From the NCBI RefSeq assembly GCF_000499845.2, contig NC_023758.2, positions 44,722,350 to 44,786,349 of the forward strand: a stretch of 64,000 nucleotides of DNA, in the 5' to 3' direction. This document shows, piece by piece, positions 51,746-63,760 of the stretch. The notes beneath the pieces were generated by a model, which saw nothing but the letters and a program-made list of their open reading frames with translations, was not told where the DNA came from and searched no databases. Positions within the stretch are counted from its first letter, which is position 1. Every line of letters begins with the position of its first letter. Source of the DNA: Phaseolus vulgaris. Its lineage: Eukaryota > Streptophyta > Magnoliopsida > Fabales > Fabaceae. Made by a program: the position numbers and the translations under genes.

Positions 51746-53699
51746 AGCTTGATGATTAATAAAAGACAGCACTTTCACCACTTTCTTGTCTTTCTGGTTC
51801 TGCACAAATGCATGTTTGAACCCTTAGCAGCGAAACTCAAGGCTCTAAGAGAAACTACACCCATAAGTAATTTACAGAAAAGGAACAAACTTTACCAAAT
51901 CCCCAGAAAACTGGAAGAGAAGGAGCAACCACTAAGCAGAGGGTATACTGTGAATGAAGAAGACCATGCAAAGTTCCATTTTTTATTTTATTTTTATTTT
52001 ATTCTTGTAAATTTGCAATTGAACTGGTTTTAATAGAAAGGTGGAAAATGTCATAAATGTTGAAAGGCCATTTGCATCTGAAATCTGAATACAGAGAGGG
52101 ACCCTTGAGGATGAGAGTGACTGCTGAAATTGAAAAAAATCCACACCTCCTGTTCTTCCTTTTTTTTGTTATTATCATCATCATCATCTCCAACAATTTT
52201 TACTGCCCACCATTTTCCTGGATTTATCCTTACATGGACAAGCATGCCCAAATGTTCACTCCACCACCTATTTCCTTGATTGGTATACCTTTTCTGGCCT
52301 TACTTTATTTATTTATTTTTATTTATCTGAACTCCTCTTTGTTTTAAATATTTTATTTTATAAATAAATTAATAAAAAAATCTAAATGAAAAAAATAAAA
52401 TAAGGGAATTTCTGAATTATCCTCTTGAAAGTAGGTGCATTGGGCCCATCAGTTGTTTATGGTATATAAATTTTAAGTTATTTATTTTCAGATCAGGTAG
52501 ATTTTTTTGCAAAAGATAATAAGAAAGACATGCATAATTTAAAGAAGGAAATACATCTTTTTATACTTTCTTAAATTAGTACTTTTTATTCTCTGGTTTC
52601 TCTTTTCTAAAGTTATATTTTTATACTATATTTATAATTAGCCAATAACTTTTTTAGTTACCCTATCTTTATCTTCATCTCTGTCTCTAAATTAAATTTG
52701 GTAAATGATTTTTTAAATATAAATAATTATGTTTTTAATTCTTGAAATTTGGGCATGTAAAATTAATTTTGCTAACTTTTGGAAATAGATGGTTAAGATG
52801 ATTAAGTATAGATAAAGTAAATAGATCGAGATAACTAAGAGAAGATTACGTTGTAAAGTTATTAAGATAGTATATATAGTGCATATTCAAAAGATAGAAG
52901 AATAATTATAATTATATGAGTAAATGTCTTACTTTACAAGTTATCTATAGAGTGTTAGCAATATATTATCCTTAATATGCATTTTGTGATAAAACATTGA
53001 AAACTATAAACTCATAAGAAAGGTCTATTATTAAATGAGATATTCTAATAGTATTATTCTATATAAAGTGTGTTAAAAAAAATACATTTCTAGCATTTTT
53101 CTTCTAATTTATTATTTATTATATTATAGAAATTAAAATTTCTAACTTCTCTAGCTAAGAAAATGAGACGTCTCTCGCTCTCCTTATTAATCATTTTCAA
53201 TATTTTTATTTTGTAAGGTACATTTTGCACACTAATTTCATAATTAGGAAACAACATTACATCTTAGTCATCCCAAATTAGCATAACTTTATATTTATCT
53301 CTTTTATATTTGTGAATTAATCTTAAGGCTTTTTAAGTGAATAGTTAAAAACAACCTAATTTAAACCCTCTATTATAATTTTTTACATGTAATATATTTA
53401 CAATATTAATTTATTTTTTAATTTTTAGTTAAAATTATTTATATTGTACAATGCACATGTTAAAATTGTTTTTTTTAAAAAAAAACATGTGCATGCTTAA
53501 GCTATTTTATTTCTACCAAAAAAAAAAGATAATGTTTACCTTTCAAATTCAATATTCGAGAGACTACGTAGTCAGAGTTTATGTCTCTTAAACACAATCC
53601 TTATCTCTGTGTTTCCTCTAATAATTCCATAATTCCTAGAAATGTAAATATATTAAATTTAAATGTTTTTAAGTTATTTTATTAAAAAAAAGGTTTTTC
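51746..53699. other. Ferrochelatase 5' flank and AT-rich intergenic DNA
   Basis: The proximal part is the FC2 promoter and leader. Short open frames at 51999-52347 are low-complexity, and no gene is supported. The remainder is AT-rich. Confidence 0.5.
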
Positions 53700-54068
53700 T
53701 CCGATGTTGGTTGATGTTATTTTACTTTCAGTTGATATAATTAATTGCACTTATTTCAGTTGACATTAATTGTAAAAAAATATGGTAAACTTTGAAAAAA
53801 ATAACATTAAATTACACACTTAACAAAAAATAACCATTAAAAATGTCAATTACAAACAAATTTAAATGACATTCCTCGAAAAATAATCTTACTAACATTA
53901 ATCTAGAAAACTATGATTAGTGTGGATTGAAAAATAACAGTGGTCTACGTCAATGAATAAATAATTTTAATAATGACAATCGAAAAATAATCCTGTCAAC
54001 CTCAATTGTGAAAGTTCAGACTTACATCAGTTCAAAATATTTACATTGTTATTGAAAAAAAAAAAAAA
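53700..54068. repeat. Degenerate short-repeat array, left of the LINE
   Basis: Units of about 40-50 bases recur with the theme AAAATAATCNTNNCAANNTNAAT, for example AAAAATAATCTTACTAACAT (about 53880) and AAAAATAATCCTGTCAACCT (about 53984). They alternate with GATGTTGGTTGATGTTAT-type strings. The same theme resumes right of the LINE at 56500-56828. It looks like subterminal transposon repeats interrupted by the LINE. The array ends in an A run at about 54055-54068. Confidence 0.45.
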
Positions 54069-56393
54069 GTGGCTTACAAAGTTGATATTCATAAAGCTTT
54101 TGACACTCTAAGTTGGAAGTTTTTATTATTAGTTTTAAAACGCTTTGGTTTTCACCCCTCATTTGTCGGTTGGATTAGTACAATTCTCCGTTCAGCTATG
54201 TTTTCTATAAGAATAAGTGGTAGTTTGGTGGGTTTTTTTCCTTGCAGTCGAGGGGTAAGACAAGGTGATCCATTGTCTCTTTTACTTTTCTGTCTTGCAG
54301 AGGAAGTTCTTAGTAGATGTCTCTCTAAGCTTGTGAATGATAAGAAGATTTTAAATATGGTCAGTCCGCACGGTTATCTCACTCCCTCTCTTAGAAATTT
54401 GAGTTCTTTTCTTAAAACATATGGTGATTTTTCTGGTCAATATATTAATAACTCTAAAAGTAGTTTCTTCACCATGGATAATTCTCCAAGATTTGTCACC
54501 AAAATTCAAAATATTCTTTCCTGTAGTCATGGTTGTTTGCCTTTCCATTATTTAGGAGTGCCTATCTTTGTTGGTGCTCCAAAGTGTCGGTTTCTTCAAC
54601 CTTTGGCTGATAAAGTTAAATTGAAGCTAGCATCTTGGAAAGGTAAATCTCTTAGCATGATGGGTCGAATTCAGCTGGTCAATACAGTGATTACTGGATC
54701 TCTAGCTTATAGTTTTAATATGTATAAGTGGCCTGTTTCACTTATTAAGCAAGTTGAGCAGTGGTGTCAGAATTTTATTTAGACTGGTGATATTCTGAAA
54801 AAAGGTATTGCTACCGTTAATTGGGGGAAAATTTGTTCACCTCTTGAGGATGGAGGCTTGAATATCATTAATCTTCATCATGAAAATAATGCATATCTTC
54901 TTAAGCTTGCTTGGAACTTTGCTTATAGCGACAAACCTTGGTCTTTACTCTTGAAAGCCAGGGTTCTTAAATCAAAATATGAATTTCGAACGGTTTATAG
55001 ATCTTCCTCTCTCTGGCCTGGAATTAAGCAATTTTATTCTACCATACTTGACTATACTTATTGGACTGTTGATACAGGTTCTTTTATTAATTTCTGGAAT
55101 GATAAATGGTGCTCTACTACTTCTTTAGCAAATATTGCAGGGTTATCTGATGGTGTTAGCATTCCGGATACAGTATCTCAATTTTGGACAGGTTGTGATT
55201 GGAATATTCCCTTCTCTTTACAGCAGATGCCTCTTTTTTTTAATCATATCATGATTAGAGAGGAACAGGATATTCCTAATTGGATTCTAAATGAGTCTGG
55301 TCGTTTCACTCTTAAATCGGCTAGGACTTTTTTCTTGGAACCAGGAGTTCCAGGTGGTTGGGGTAAATTCATTTGGTCTTCATCTATTCCGCCTTCCAAA
55401 ACTCTAGTACTCTGGAAAATTTTTCATAGGCGACTTCCTACAGATCAACATATTCAGAATAAGGGTTTGCATATATGTTCTATGTGTTCGCTTTGTGAAA
55501 AGCAAAAGGAATCTATTCAACATCTTTTTTTTGAATGTTCTAACGCATTGCATATTTGGAGTTGGGTACGACAAATTTTTCTTACTTCTCATTTCTCTAA
55601 TAAGGATGATCTACTTTCTTTTATTAAGAGTGATGGTAGTCCTTTGGTTAAATTGATTAAGCTTGCGGTGATAACCTTTTCTATATGGATGATATGACGT
55701 ATGAGGAATTATGCTAGATTTCAGGATAAGATTGGGGTTTCTAAGGCTATTTCGATAATTAAAGATTTAACTTGTCTAGTGGGAAATTCGTCTAAACCTT
55801 CAATGAAGAATGATATGTTGGACTTCAACGTGATTAAGTTTTTCGGTATTAAGACTCGTAGTGGTAAAGTTCTTCATCCTCTTCCTATTAGATGGGAATT
55901 TCCTTCACCAGGCTGGGTCAAAATTAATACTGATGGGGCTGCTAGGGGGTATCCTGGTCTTGCTACTTGTTGAGGTATTTTTCGTGGGAGTATGGGAGAA
56001 TTTATTGGTGCTTTTTCAGTGTTTCTTGAAGTTCAAACTGCTTTGGTTGTTGAGTTTTATGGAGTTATACATGTTATGGAGGAAGCTCAAAAAATGGGAC
56101 TTACTAATGTTTGACTTGAATGTGATTCTGCCTTGGTTTGTGCTGCGTTTACTGCTAGGACTAATGTTTCGTGGATGCTTCAGAATCGATGGAATACTTG
56201 TCTTAATTTTTGTGGGACAATCAGGTTTAGGGTAACTCATATTTTTCGTGAAGGGAATGCGTGTGCTGATAAGTTGGCTAATTTAGGATTTATTCATAGA
56301 GAATCTTTTCATTGGTATAATAGACTCCCAGCTAGTCTGTTCTTAGAATTCTTTATGAATAGGTATAATCTACCTATGTATCGTTTGTGTTAA
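54069..56393 (+). pseudogene. 5'-truncated dead LINE: reverse transcriptase, zf-RVT and RNase H
   Basis: One reading frame spans 775 codons and is broken only by four stops at 54780, 55695, 55971 and 56112. Order: reverse transcriptase with motif A (KVDIHKAFD) and motif B (GVRQGDPLS); connection and zf-RVT-like region (WKIFHRRLPTDQHIQNKG, then CSLCEKQKESIQHLFFEC); RNase H of the plant RVT_3 type (WVKINTDGAA; LECDSALV; REGNACADKLA). The motif-C YADD box is absent: GYLTPS near 54388 continues straight into LRNLSSFLKTYGD, so about 20 codons appear deleted in frame. The endonuclease and start are missing upstream. Stops at 54780, 55695 and 56112 sit where tryptophan is expected (for example NFI-stop-TGD and NV-stop-LECD). 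After 56393 a pyrimidine-rich tail runs to about 56470. Confidence 0.9.
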
Positions 56394-56927
<534 letters not shown>

Positions 56928-57083
56928 TTAGAATTAATAGAAGAAATTGGAATAGTGAATAATATATATCTATTAGCAATTCTTTTATCCCATTTGGAAG
57001 GATATCATTTCAGAATTATCTATTACTGTTTATGTCTTTAGCATGACTGACTACGTGATTAAATGTGGAGGAAAGTGGGATAA

Positions 57084-57206
<123 letters not shown>

Positions 57207-57243
57207 TCATCGTATTCTAATTGGGTTTTTGAAATGAAAGCGT

Positions 57244-57304
57244 AAGAACTCAACGGGGATCCACGCTTTCTTTGACGAATGCAAGTGGATCCCTTTGAGT
57301 TCTT
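57244..57304 (+). terminator. psbJ 3' stem-loop
   Basis: AAGAACTCAACGGGGATCCA (57244 on) pairs with 57285-57304 with about two mismatches over 20 bases, around a loop of about 20 bases. It lies 38 bases after the psbJ stop, as expected of a plastid 3'-end stabilising hairpin. Confidence 0.75.
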
Positions 57305-57679
57305 AAAAATTCGAATCTTTTTTTCATATAAACGACTACTTCGTCCGATGTTTCAAAAAATTCCATTTCATTCTTTTTTTTTTCACTACATATTATATAC
57401 AATAAAAGATTATCTGGCAGACATATTCTAAGTTGGAAAAAATAGAAACTAAGATATAGGATTTTTCAGGAAGGGATGAAAAAATATTATTTTCTTTCTA
57501 TTTTTAGAATATTTCGATTTCAACACAAACAAAAAGGAATCGGACTCTAGGAAAGGACAAAGAAAAAACAAAGAATTCCCCTTACAGTAACTTTTCCATA
57601 TTTGAATATATATATATTTTATATTATACAGATATAGAATTACAAAAATTATCAAAAAAATGTTGATAAATACGCGGAA

Positions 57680-58642
57680 CTAAAAATTCATTTCGAACAA
57701 TTGAACCTTCTCAAATTGTTTCTTCTTAAGAACTAAAAAAATTTGTGCTAAAATAATAGATGCCAAGAAGAATAAGAGACCTTGGACACGTAATGGATCT
57801 TGAAGTACTATTTCCGCATCCCCCTGACCAAATCCACCAACATTAGGATTACTTGTTAATGGCTGATCAAGTTTGATAGATTCACCTTCTGAAACAAGAA
57901 GTTCTGGTCCTGGAGGTATAATATTAATCACTTCATGCTCATCCAATGTATCTACTATAGTGATTTCGTACCCCCCTTTTTCTTTTCGTATTATTTTTTT
58001 GACTATACCTGCTGCTGTAGCATTATAAACATTATTATTACTCTTGCTCCCGTCAAGATAAATCTGACCCCTTCCCCTGTTCCCGCCTACGTATATAGGA
58101 TATTTTAAGAAATGAATATCTCTTTTACTAGCGGGATCCGGGGAAAGAATAGGAAAGGTTATTTCCTTATATTTCTGACCAGGAACAGGGCCTACCATAA
58201 GAATATTTTTTTTTGTAGGGCGATAGTTTTGAAAAGACAGATTGCCTATCTTCTCTTTAATCTCAGGCGAAATACGATCGGGGGGTGCCAATTCAAAACC
58301 TTCCGGTAAAATAAGAACAGCCCCCACATTCAAAGTTCCCTTTTTACCATTAGCTAGAACTTGTTTCACTTGCATATCATAAGGAATTCGAACAACTGCT
58401 TCAAATACAGTATCAGGAAGTACCGCTTGTGGAACCTCAATATCCACGGGCTTATTAGCTAAATGGCAATTGGCACAGACAATACGACCGGTTGCTTCTC
58501 GGGGATTTTCATAACCCTGCTGTGCAAAAATTGGATATGCATTTGAAAAGGGTGCTCGAATTATTATATATATCATGACCGATATAGAAATGGATCGGGT
58601 AATCCCTTCTTTTATACAAGAAAAAGCATTTCTAGTTTGCAT
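57680..58642 (-). CDS. petA: Cytochrome f
   Basis: Haem-bearing subunit of the cytochrome b6f complex, carrying electrons to plastocyanin in the thylakoid lumen. 320 residues, full length. A signal/transit segment (about residues 1-35) ends with the mature start [20 protein letters not shown], whose N-terminal tyrosine is the axial haem ligand. The haem site is CANCH. A C-terminal membrane anchor ([21 protein letters not shown]) follows. There are no stops or frameshifts. It faces psbJ tail to tail, as in plastid genomes. Confidence 0.97.
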   Translation of the reverse strand: MQTRNAFSCIKEGITRSISISVMIYIIIRAPFSNAYPIFAQQGYENPREATGRIVCANCHLANKPVDIEVPQAVLPDTVFEAVVRIPYDMQVKQVLANGKKGTLNVGAVLILPEGFELAPPDRISPEIKEKIGNLSFQNYRPTKKNILMVGPVPGQKYKEITFPILSPDPASKRDIHFLKYPIYVGGNRGRGQIYLDGSKSNNNVYNATAAGIVKKIIRKEKGGYEITIVDTLDEHEVINIIPPGPELLVSEGESIKLDQPLTSNPNVGGFGQGDAEIVLQDPLRVQGLLFFLASIILAQIFLVLKKKQFEKVQLFEMNF

Positions 58643-58832
58643 GGTCTACTCATTGATCCTGAAAATTTCTACAATAAGATTAGGTAGGTCACTCGCACAG
58701 TTCCCTATCCAAGGTTGGAACCCCCATTTTTAATTTAACGGGGATTTCAAAAGTTTAAAAAAAGGGGAAAATTAAAAATTCTCTTTTTTTAGCTAAAAAC
58801 TTTAATTTAATTGAAGTAAATCGGGTTTTCTG

Positions 58833-59516
58833 TCAATCATTCATTGAATGATAAATCACTACAAGTGATGGAGATATGCGATTTAAATAACGGAAAATCC
58901 AATATTTGAAAATTGTATCTAAAATGACTGGAAAAGTGGACACAAGATCGGATATAATTTGATCATTTTGAGCAAATCCAAAATCTTTAGAAACGAAACC
59001 AATAATGAGTTCCCACCCACGGGTTGAATGGAATCCTATACATAAATCAGTTAATAAAAGAATAGAAAAAGCTTTTATTGTGTCACTTAAATTATATATA
59101 AATTCTCGAACCAAAGAGTTAATAAGAATAAGTTCTTGATTACCAAGAATAGAATAACCGCTTAGAATAAAGAAACAAATTATATTTGTGGAAAAGTGCA
59201 AAATCGTATTCATACGATCTTCGTTGTGCGTTTTGATTAATTGGATTGTTTCTTTATAGATTCCAGTACGAAGATTTTGTAGATATGTTTTCGGACATTC
59301 CTTTAACATGTCATCTAAGAAAAACAGTTCCTTCAATTCTATGAATTTTTTTAGAATACTCTTTTCTTTAATATCATTCAAGAAAATTTCGGATTGACTA
59401 GTATTCCACCAATTAATAAACCAAGATTCCAGACTTTTCTTAAATGTGAAAGAGATACACCAGGGCAAAAAGACTATAGATATAAGATATAGAAGGGAAA
59501 TACTTTTTTTTTTCAT
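58833..59516 (-). CDS. cemA: Chloroplast envelope membrane protein CemA
   Basis: Inner-envelope protein needed for proton extrusion and efficient CO2 uptake. 227 residues, close to the usual 229. It has an N-terminal hydrophobic segment ([18 protein letters not shown]), the central [22 protein letters not shown], and the conserved end [20 protein letters not shown] and HSMND. The frame is intact. It lies 190 bases upstream of petA on the same strand, as in the psaI-ycf4-cemA-petA operon. Confidence 0.96.
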   Translation of the reverse strand: MKKKSISLLYLISIVFLPWCISFTFKKSLESWFINWWNTSQSEIFLNDIKEKSILKKFIELKELFFLDDMLKECPKTYLQNLRTGIYKETIQLIKTHNEDRMNTILHFSTNIICFFILSGYSILGNQELILINSLVREFIYNLSDTIKAFSILLLTDLCIGFHSTRGWELIIGFVSKDFGFAQNDQIISDLVSTFPVILDTIFKYWIFRYLNRISPSLVVIYHSMND

Positions 59517-59900
59517 TTTTCGTCTTTAATGAACTCAATTTCATCTCATTCGTCAAACTCTATATGATAATAACCTTTCTATCAAGTATAAACTTCATTA
59601 CAAGTTATAGAGCTTATAGATAAATCTAGATTGTATTTTATCATTTTTTTTTATTTAAACTTCGGGAGTTAGTCTTTGCCTTGTTTAATTTAGAAAAAAG
59701 AATACATAAATCGAATAAGAAATCGAAAGAATTCACAGTCAATTCCAATGAAGAAAAAAATATTGTTTCGAAAGGAAAAGGATATTAATTGCTACTATTC
59801 GAAGAAAAAAGGATTCCTTTTTAGAAATACACCAAGGAGCACTTCGAGTTATGACTATAATATTCAGATTTCGAAATCAAATAACGTCCCATCTTTAAAA

Positions 59901-59946
59901 ATTGAAATATTTTGAAAAAAAAACTTTTTTTTCAAAATATTTCAAT
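59901..59946. other. Perfect 22-bp palindrome in the cemA-ycf4 spacer
   Basis: ATTGAAATATTTTGAAAAAA and its exact complement meet at a single C near 59924, so transcript from either strand could fold into a stem of about 22 pairs. It lies in the spacer between cemA and ycf4. It could be an RNA processing hairpin. Confidence 0.8.
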
Positions 59947-60018
59947 CGGTACACCAAATAAATAGGACAATTCTGAAACTTTTTGTGCAAGTTTCTTTCT
60001 AGTTCAGTCCAATTCTCA

Positions 60019-60603
60019 TCAATACAGAAGTGGTACACCTAAAAAAAAAGCTAATTCGCCAGCTTTATTTGCAATTTCTGGCGGAGTCAAATTATCTTCA
60101 ATACGAGTCAAGGGAATAAACCCCTGTTCTATTGTTTCCATATAAACGATACTCTCATAAGTAAGGGTACGAGTCAAAATACCTCGTTCTTGAACTCCTG
60201 CTATTATTCTGATAGATTGAATCTCGTTCATAGGTATTTTGAGAATAATACGACGATTTTTTCCAGGAAATCCCCAACGAATAAAACATACTTTTTTATT
60301 TTTTTTATCGAAGATATCAAAACCACCACCTATATTCCACAAAAGAATCCACCACAAATAAAAACTAATAAAGAGACCCCCAATTCCATAAAAAGCCATC
60401 GTGGCCCCTTGTGGAATAAATGGGAAATTACTAATTTCCTCAGAAAAAAGGAAAAGATCCATACCGAGATAACTGGAAATTGCAACCAACAATAACCCCA
60501 ATGAACCTAAAAAAATGATCAAGGCTGAAAAGATATTGCTTATTTTTGACTCTGTTATAGAATATATCAGTACTTCTTTTGATCGTTTTTTCAATATACT
60601 CAT
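60019..60603 (-). CDS. ycf4: Photosystem I assembly protein Ycf4 (divergent)
   Basis: Thylakoid protein that helps assemble photosystem I. 194 residues, about ten more than the usual 184-185. It keeps two membrane spans (IFSALIIFLGSLGLLLVAI and FYGIGGLFISFYLWWILLW), the RWGFPGKNRR core and the IPLTR end motif. The N-terminus (MSILKKRSKEVLIYS) does not resemble the usual MTWRSDDIWIELI-type start, and the C-terminal half is changed and extended. The frame is open throughout. Accelerated ycf4 is known in many papilionoids, so this is likely native plastid evolution rather than nuclear decay. Confidence 0.9.
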   Translation of the reverse strand: MSILKKRSKEVLIYSITESKISNIFSALIIFLGSLGLLLVAISSYLGMDLFLFSEEISNFPFIPQGATMAFYGIGGLFISFYLWWILLWNIGGGFDIFDKKNKKVCFIRWGFPGKNRRIILKIPMNEIQSIRIIAGVQERGILTRTLTYESIVYMETIEQGFIPLTRIEDNLTPPEIANKAGELAFFLGVPLLY

Positions 60604-60797
60604 TATCTCCTCTTTTTATTATTAAGAATTAGAATTGTGGAATAAAAAACCCCAGAATTTGACTTTGTTTTTCTTTGTTTCTTTTTGACTTGTTTCTAAA
60701 GTCATTTTCATCAACTGGCGCTACTTAAATGTAAATCTTTAGGGAGACTTCATCAAATTGCTTCCAGTTCTCAAAAAAATATCTAGAATCTTTTTCC

Positions 60798-60917
60798 CTA
60801 CTGACCGCCGTATCTAAAAATCTTGTTTTTTTGAACATGAAGAAATAAAGAAGCCATTGCAATTGCCGGAAATACTAGACCCACTAAAGGAACAAAAATG
60901 GAAGGAAAGTTTATCAT
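60798..60917 (-). CDS. psaI: Photosystem I subunit VIII
   Basis: A single-span PSI subunit near the trimer/LHCII interface. 39 residues: [20 protein letters not shown] then [14 protein letters not shown], ending in RYGGQ. The last few residues differ from the common KIV end. The frame is intact. Confidence 0.95.
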
Positions 60918-61183
60918 AAAAAGGGTACCTCGATTTACTATTTGTACTATATCTATCTATTTTTCTTTTTGTCTATTTTGATTCTTCTTTTTATTAAAAA
61001 AGACAGTCTATAATTACTAGAATTTCTATATCTTTATACTTAGTTTATAGGAATTCTAGTGATTATAGCTAAGCCGATATATATCATAATATACCCTTTT
61101 CTTATTCTTAGTATTTTTTTCTTATTCTTTTATTTTATTACTTGGATCCTGTATGTTTTCATTTTTTATTTCAATTCCATAAT

Positions 61184-62610
61184 TTAATTTCTTTCATTTT
61201 TAGCCAAAGAAAAGAAATTATGGAATTGAAATAACTCAGTAACAACTCCCTTTAAAAGATGACGCGGTACAATTGAATCAACAAAGCCCTTATGTAATAA
61301 ATATTCAGCTACTTGTGAATTTTTAGATATTGCCTTACTCAATGTTTGTTCAATTACTCTTTTACCAGCAAATGCAATATAAGTCTTTGGTTCGGCAATA
61401 ATGATATCCCCCAACATGCCAAAACTAGCCGTCACCCCACCGGTAGTAGGAGATGTAAGTATCGATACATATAATAATTTTTGAATTGTTTGATAATAAT
61501 ATAAAGCAGAAGATATTTTAGCCATTTGCATCAAGCTCAAACATCCTTCTTGCATACGCGCTCCTCCGGACGAACATACGAGAATAAGGGGTAAAAGTTG
61601 ATTAGTAGCATATTCTACCAAACGAGTGATTTTTTCACCTACTACGGATCCCATGCTACCTCCCATAAAATTAAAATCCATAATAATACCAATTGCTACA
61701 GGAATGCCATTTAGTTGACTTGTCCCTGTTTGAACAGCCTCAGTTAATCCTGTTTTTATTTGATAAGAATCAATACGATCTTTATAAAGTTCTTCTTTTG
61801 AATGAAATTTCATGGGATCCGTAGAAACCATGTCTTCATCCATAGGATTCCAAGTACCCGAATCAATCGAAAATTCGATTCTCTCTGAACTGTGAATTTT
61901 AAAAAGATATCCACAGTAATCACAAACATTCATTTTCCATTGAAACAATTTTTTCAAATTGAATTGATAACAATTTTCGCATTCAATCCACAAAGTGGAA
62001 TCACTATCATTTGTATCATTCGTACTAGTTATGAAACTAAAACTAGAATTCTCACTTTCACTACTTCTTTCCTTACCAAAAAAGTAACTATAAAAAGAAC
62101 TTTGATTGTATTTTTCAATATCACCAAAAATGCAACTATCAATACAGATTTGAGAATGAAAATAACTCTCAATGCAACTATGAATATTATTGTTCCAACT
62201 AAATGGAGTATTATACATGTAATGATCGTAATCACTCTTAATAACAGTATTTAGATATCTAGAAAAAAAATTTCTTGTTCACTTATAAAAGAATGATTGT
62301 TGTTAATCTCCAAAGTTTTCTTTTCAATATCTAAATATATGGAATAACTGTTCCTCTTATTATCCCTAACTAAAAAAGTTTTATCAGATAGGAAATCCTG
62401 TATGTTATCGGCACCTACTAAATAATCCAAAGAGTTATAACTAGAATTATCACTATCATCCCACCTATTCATTTTTTTATGTATATCACTTAAAATTTTT
62501 GGTTCTTCGTTTAGACTGGTATTCTCAATAGGACCAAGACTCTCCTTGAATTCACACCCGTATTCTAACTCCCTATTAAGTAACATAGAATTGAACCGCC
62601 ATTTTTTCAT
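61184..62610 (-). pseudogene. accD: Acetyl-CoA carboxylase carboxyltransferase beta subunit, frameshifted
   Basis: Plastid fatty-acid synthesis enzyme subunit. Two frames together give about 475 residues. 62610-62251 encodes the N-terminus (MKKWRFNSMLLNRELEYGCE) and stops just after EQEIFF; 62218-61184 holds the catalytic part. The zinc finger is present (CENCYQFN then CDYCG), as is the carboxyltransferase core ([46 protein letters not shown]). The break is at an A run of eight (62263-62270, T on the coding strand); nine would join the frames into [18 protein letters not shown]. One missing base is therefore the only lesion. It could be nuclear decay, a sequencing error in a homopolymer, or a real plastid state. 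Confidence 0.88.
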
Positions 62611-63348
62611 AGAATTTTTTCCTGTATTTACATAAAAATATAATAAATGTAATGTATATCCTTGGATGAAAATTAAAATAATAGAAATATTCCATTTTGA
62701 ATATTCTATCTCATGTATTTATTATCAAAAAAAAGTATCTAAATCAAATAACTAGCGTTAGTAACTGACAAAAAGAAAGAGCGGGTAAGTATTAAAAAGA
62801 AATGATAATAAAATAATAAGAATAAGAAAGATTCAATAAAAAATACCCTAATAGGGGGTAATCTCTTTTTAAGCCCCATTACTATATTTAGTGACTCTTT
62901 TTTTTTTCCTATATTCTATCTTTTCTCTCTATACAATTTTTCATTTTGTTTTGAAGATTGATGAAAATTTCATGAATTTTCTGACTATATCAAATTGCAT
63001 TCTATGATTCTATATAAACAACAAGAAATAAAAAAATGAAGTATGAATATAACAAGAGAGCGGGGAGTTTTGTAAATCTATATACAAGTAATCCACATCC
63101 CTTTTTGATTTCATTCATTGAATTTCGTTTGTTGATTCGAGTTAAGTTCCATAAAAACACCTGGCTTTTTTTAAATATGCTGAACAGTTCCTGTAGGTTA
63201 AGCGCCCCCCCCCTTTCACGGAAATCAAAGAATAACAGGAATATTTAAAATGATGTCAAGTCAAGAGCATGTTCATTTCTCAAATACTAGAAAAAATGGC
63301 GGATATCAGAATCCACCCCTAATTGAATCATGTCTTTTCAATCCGCAC

Positions 63349-63388
63349 GTTGTTTTTTACCACATTGTTTCAAACGAAGTTTGACTAT
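63349..63388 (-). pseudogene. rps16: rps16 exon 1 relic
   Basis: 40 bases on the minus strand read ATA GTC AAA CTT CGT TTG, then VKLRLKQCGKKQ, the exon 1 of plastid rps16 at its usual 40-nt length. The start ATG has become ATA. It is followed by an intron-like start GTGCGGATTGAAAAGACATG, as in the rps16 group II intron. No exon 2 is recognisable between here and accD. This is the expected place for rps16 between trnQ and accD in papilionoids. Confidence 0.8.
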
Positions 63389-63688
63389 AACATTCCTTTA
63401 GCTTGGATCCAGTATGGAATTCTCGAATCATGAATAAGCATTGATTCATTCGCTACATAAAAATTTATCCTTTTTTTACGTTTTGTTTTTTCTTATATAG
63501 AATGAAAACCCTTTTTAAAAGTAAAGACATAAATGAAATTTAACTTGATATTCTATGAATCTATTTTCTACTCTAAATTTTTTTTGTAAAGTAGAAAAAT
63601 TGTCATTTTTTCAAAAAAAAAGGGGTCCCTTTTAATTATGAGATACAATCTGTATTCAAATATGATATACACAATAAATAGATGTGCT

Positions 63689-63760
63689 CTGGGACGGAAG
63701 GATTCGAACCTCCGAATAGCGGGACCAAAACCCGTTGCCTTACCGCTTGGCCACGCCCCA
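63689..63760 (-). tRNA. trnQ-UUG: tRNA-Gln (UUG), plastid
   Basis: 72 bases on the minus strand form a full cloverleaf: acceptor TGGGGCG/CGTCCCA with one G-T pair, anticodon TTG in TTTTGGT, and T arm GGTTCGAATCC. Discriminator base G; no CCA encoded. The sequence appears intact and decodes CAA and CAG in plastids. The 240 bases to the window end are spacer. Confidence 0.97.

Noticed and set aside
55861..56235. Hydrophobic 124-codon frame within the LINE
   Set aside because: Out of frame with the RNase H domain, which reads through this stretch with conserved motifs.
61892..62254. 120-codon plus-strand frame in the accD region
   Set aside because: Antisense shadow of accD, whose zinc finger and catalytic motifs are on the minus strand.
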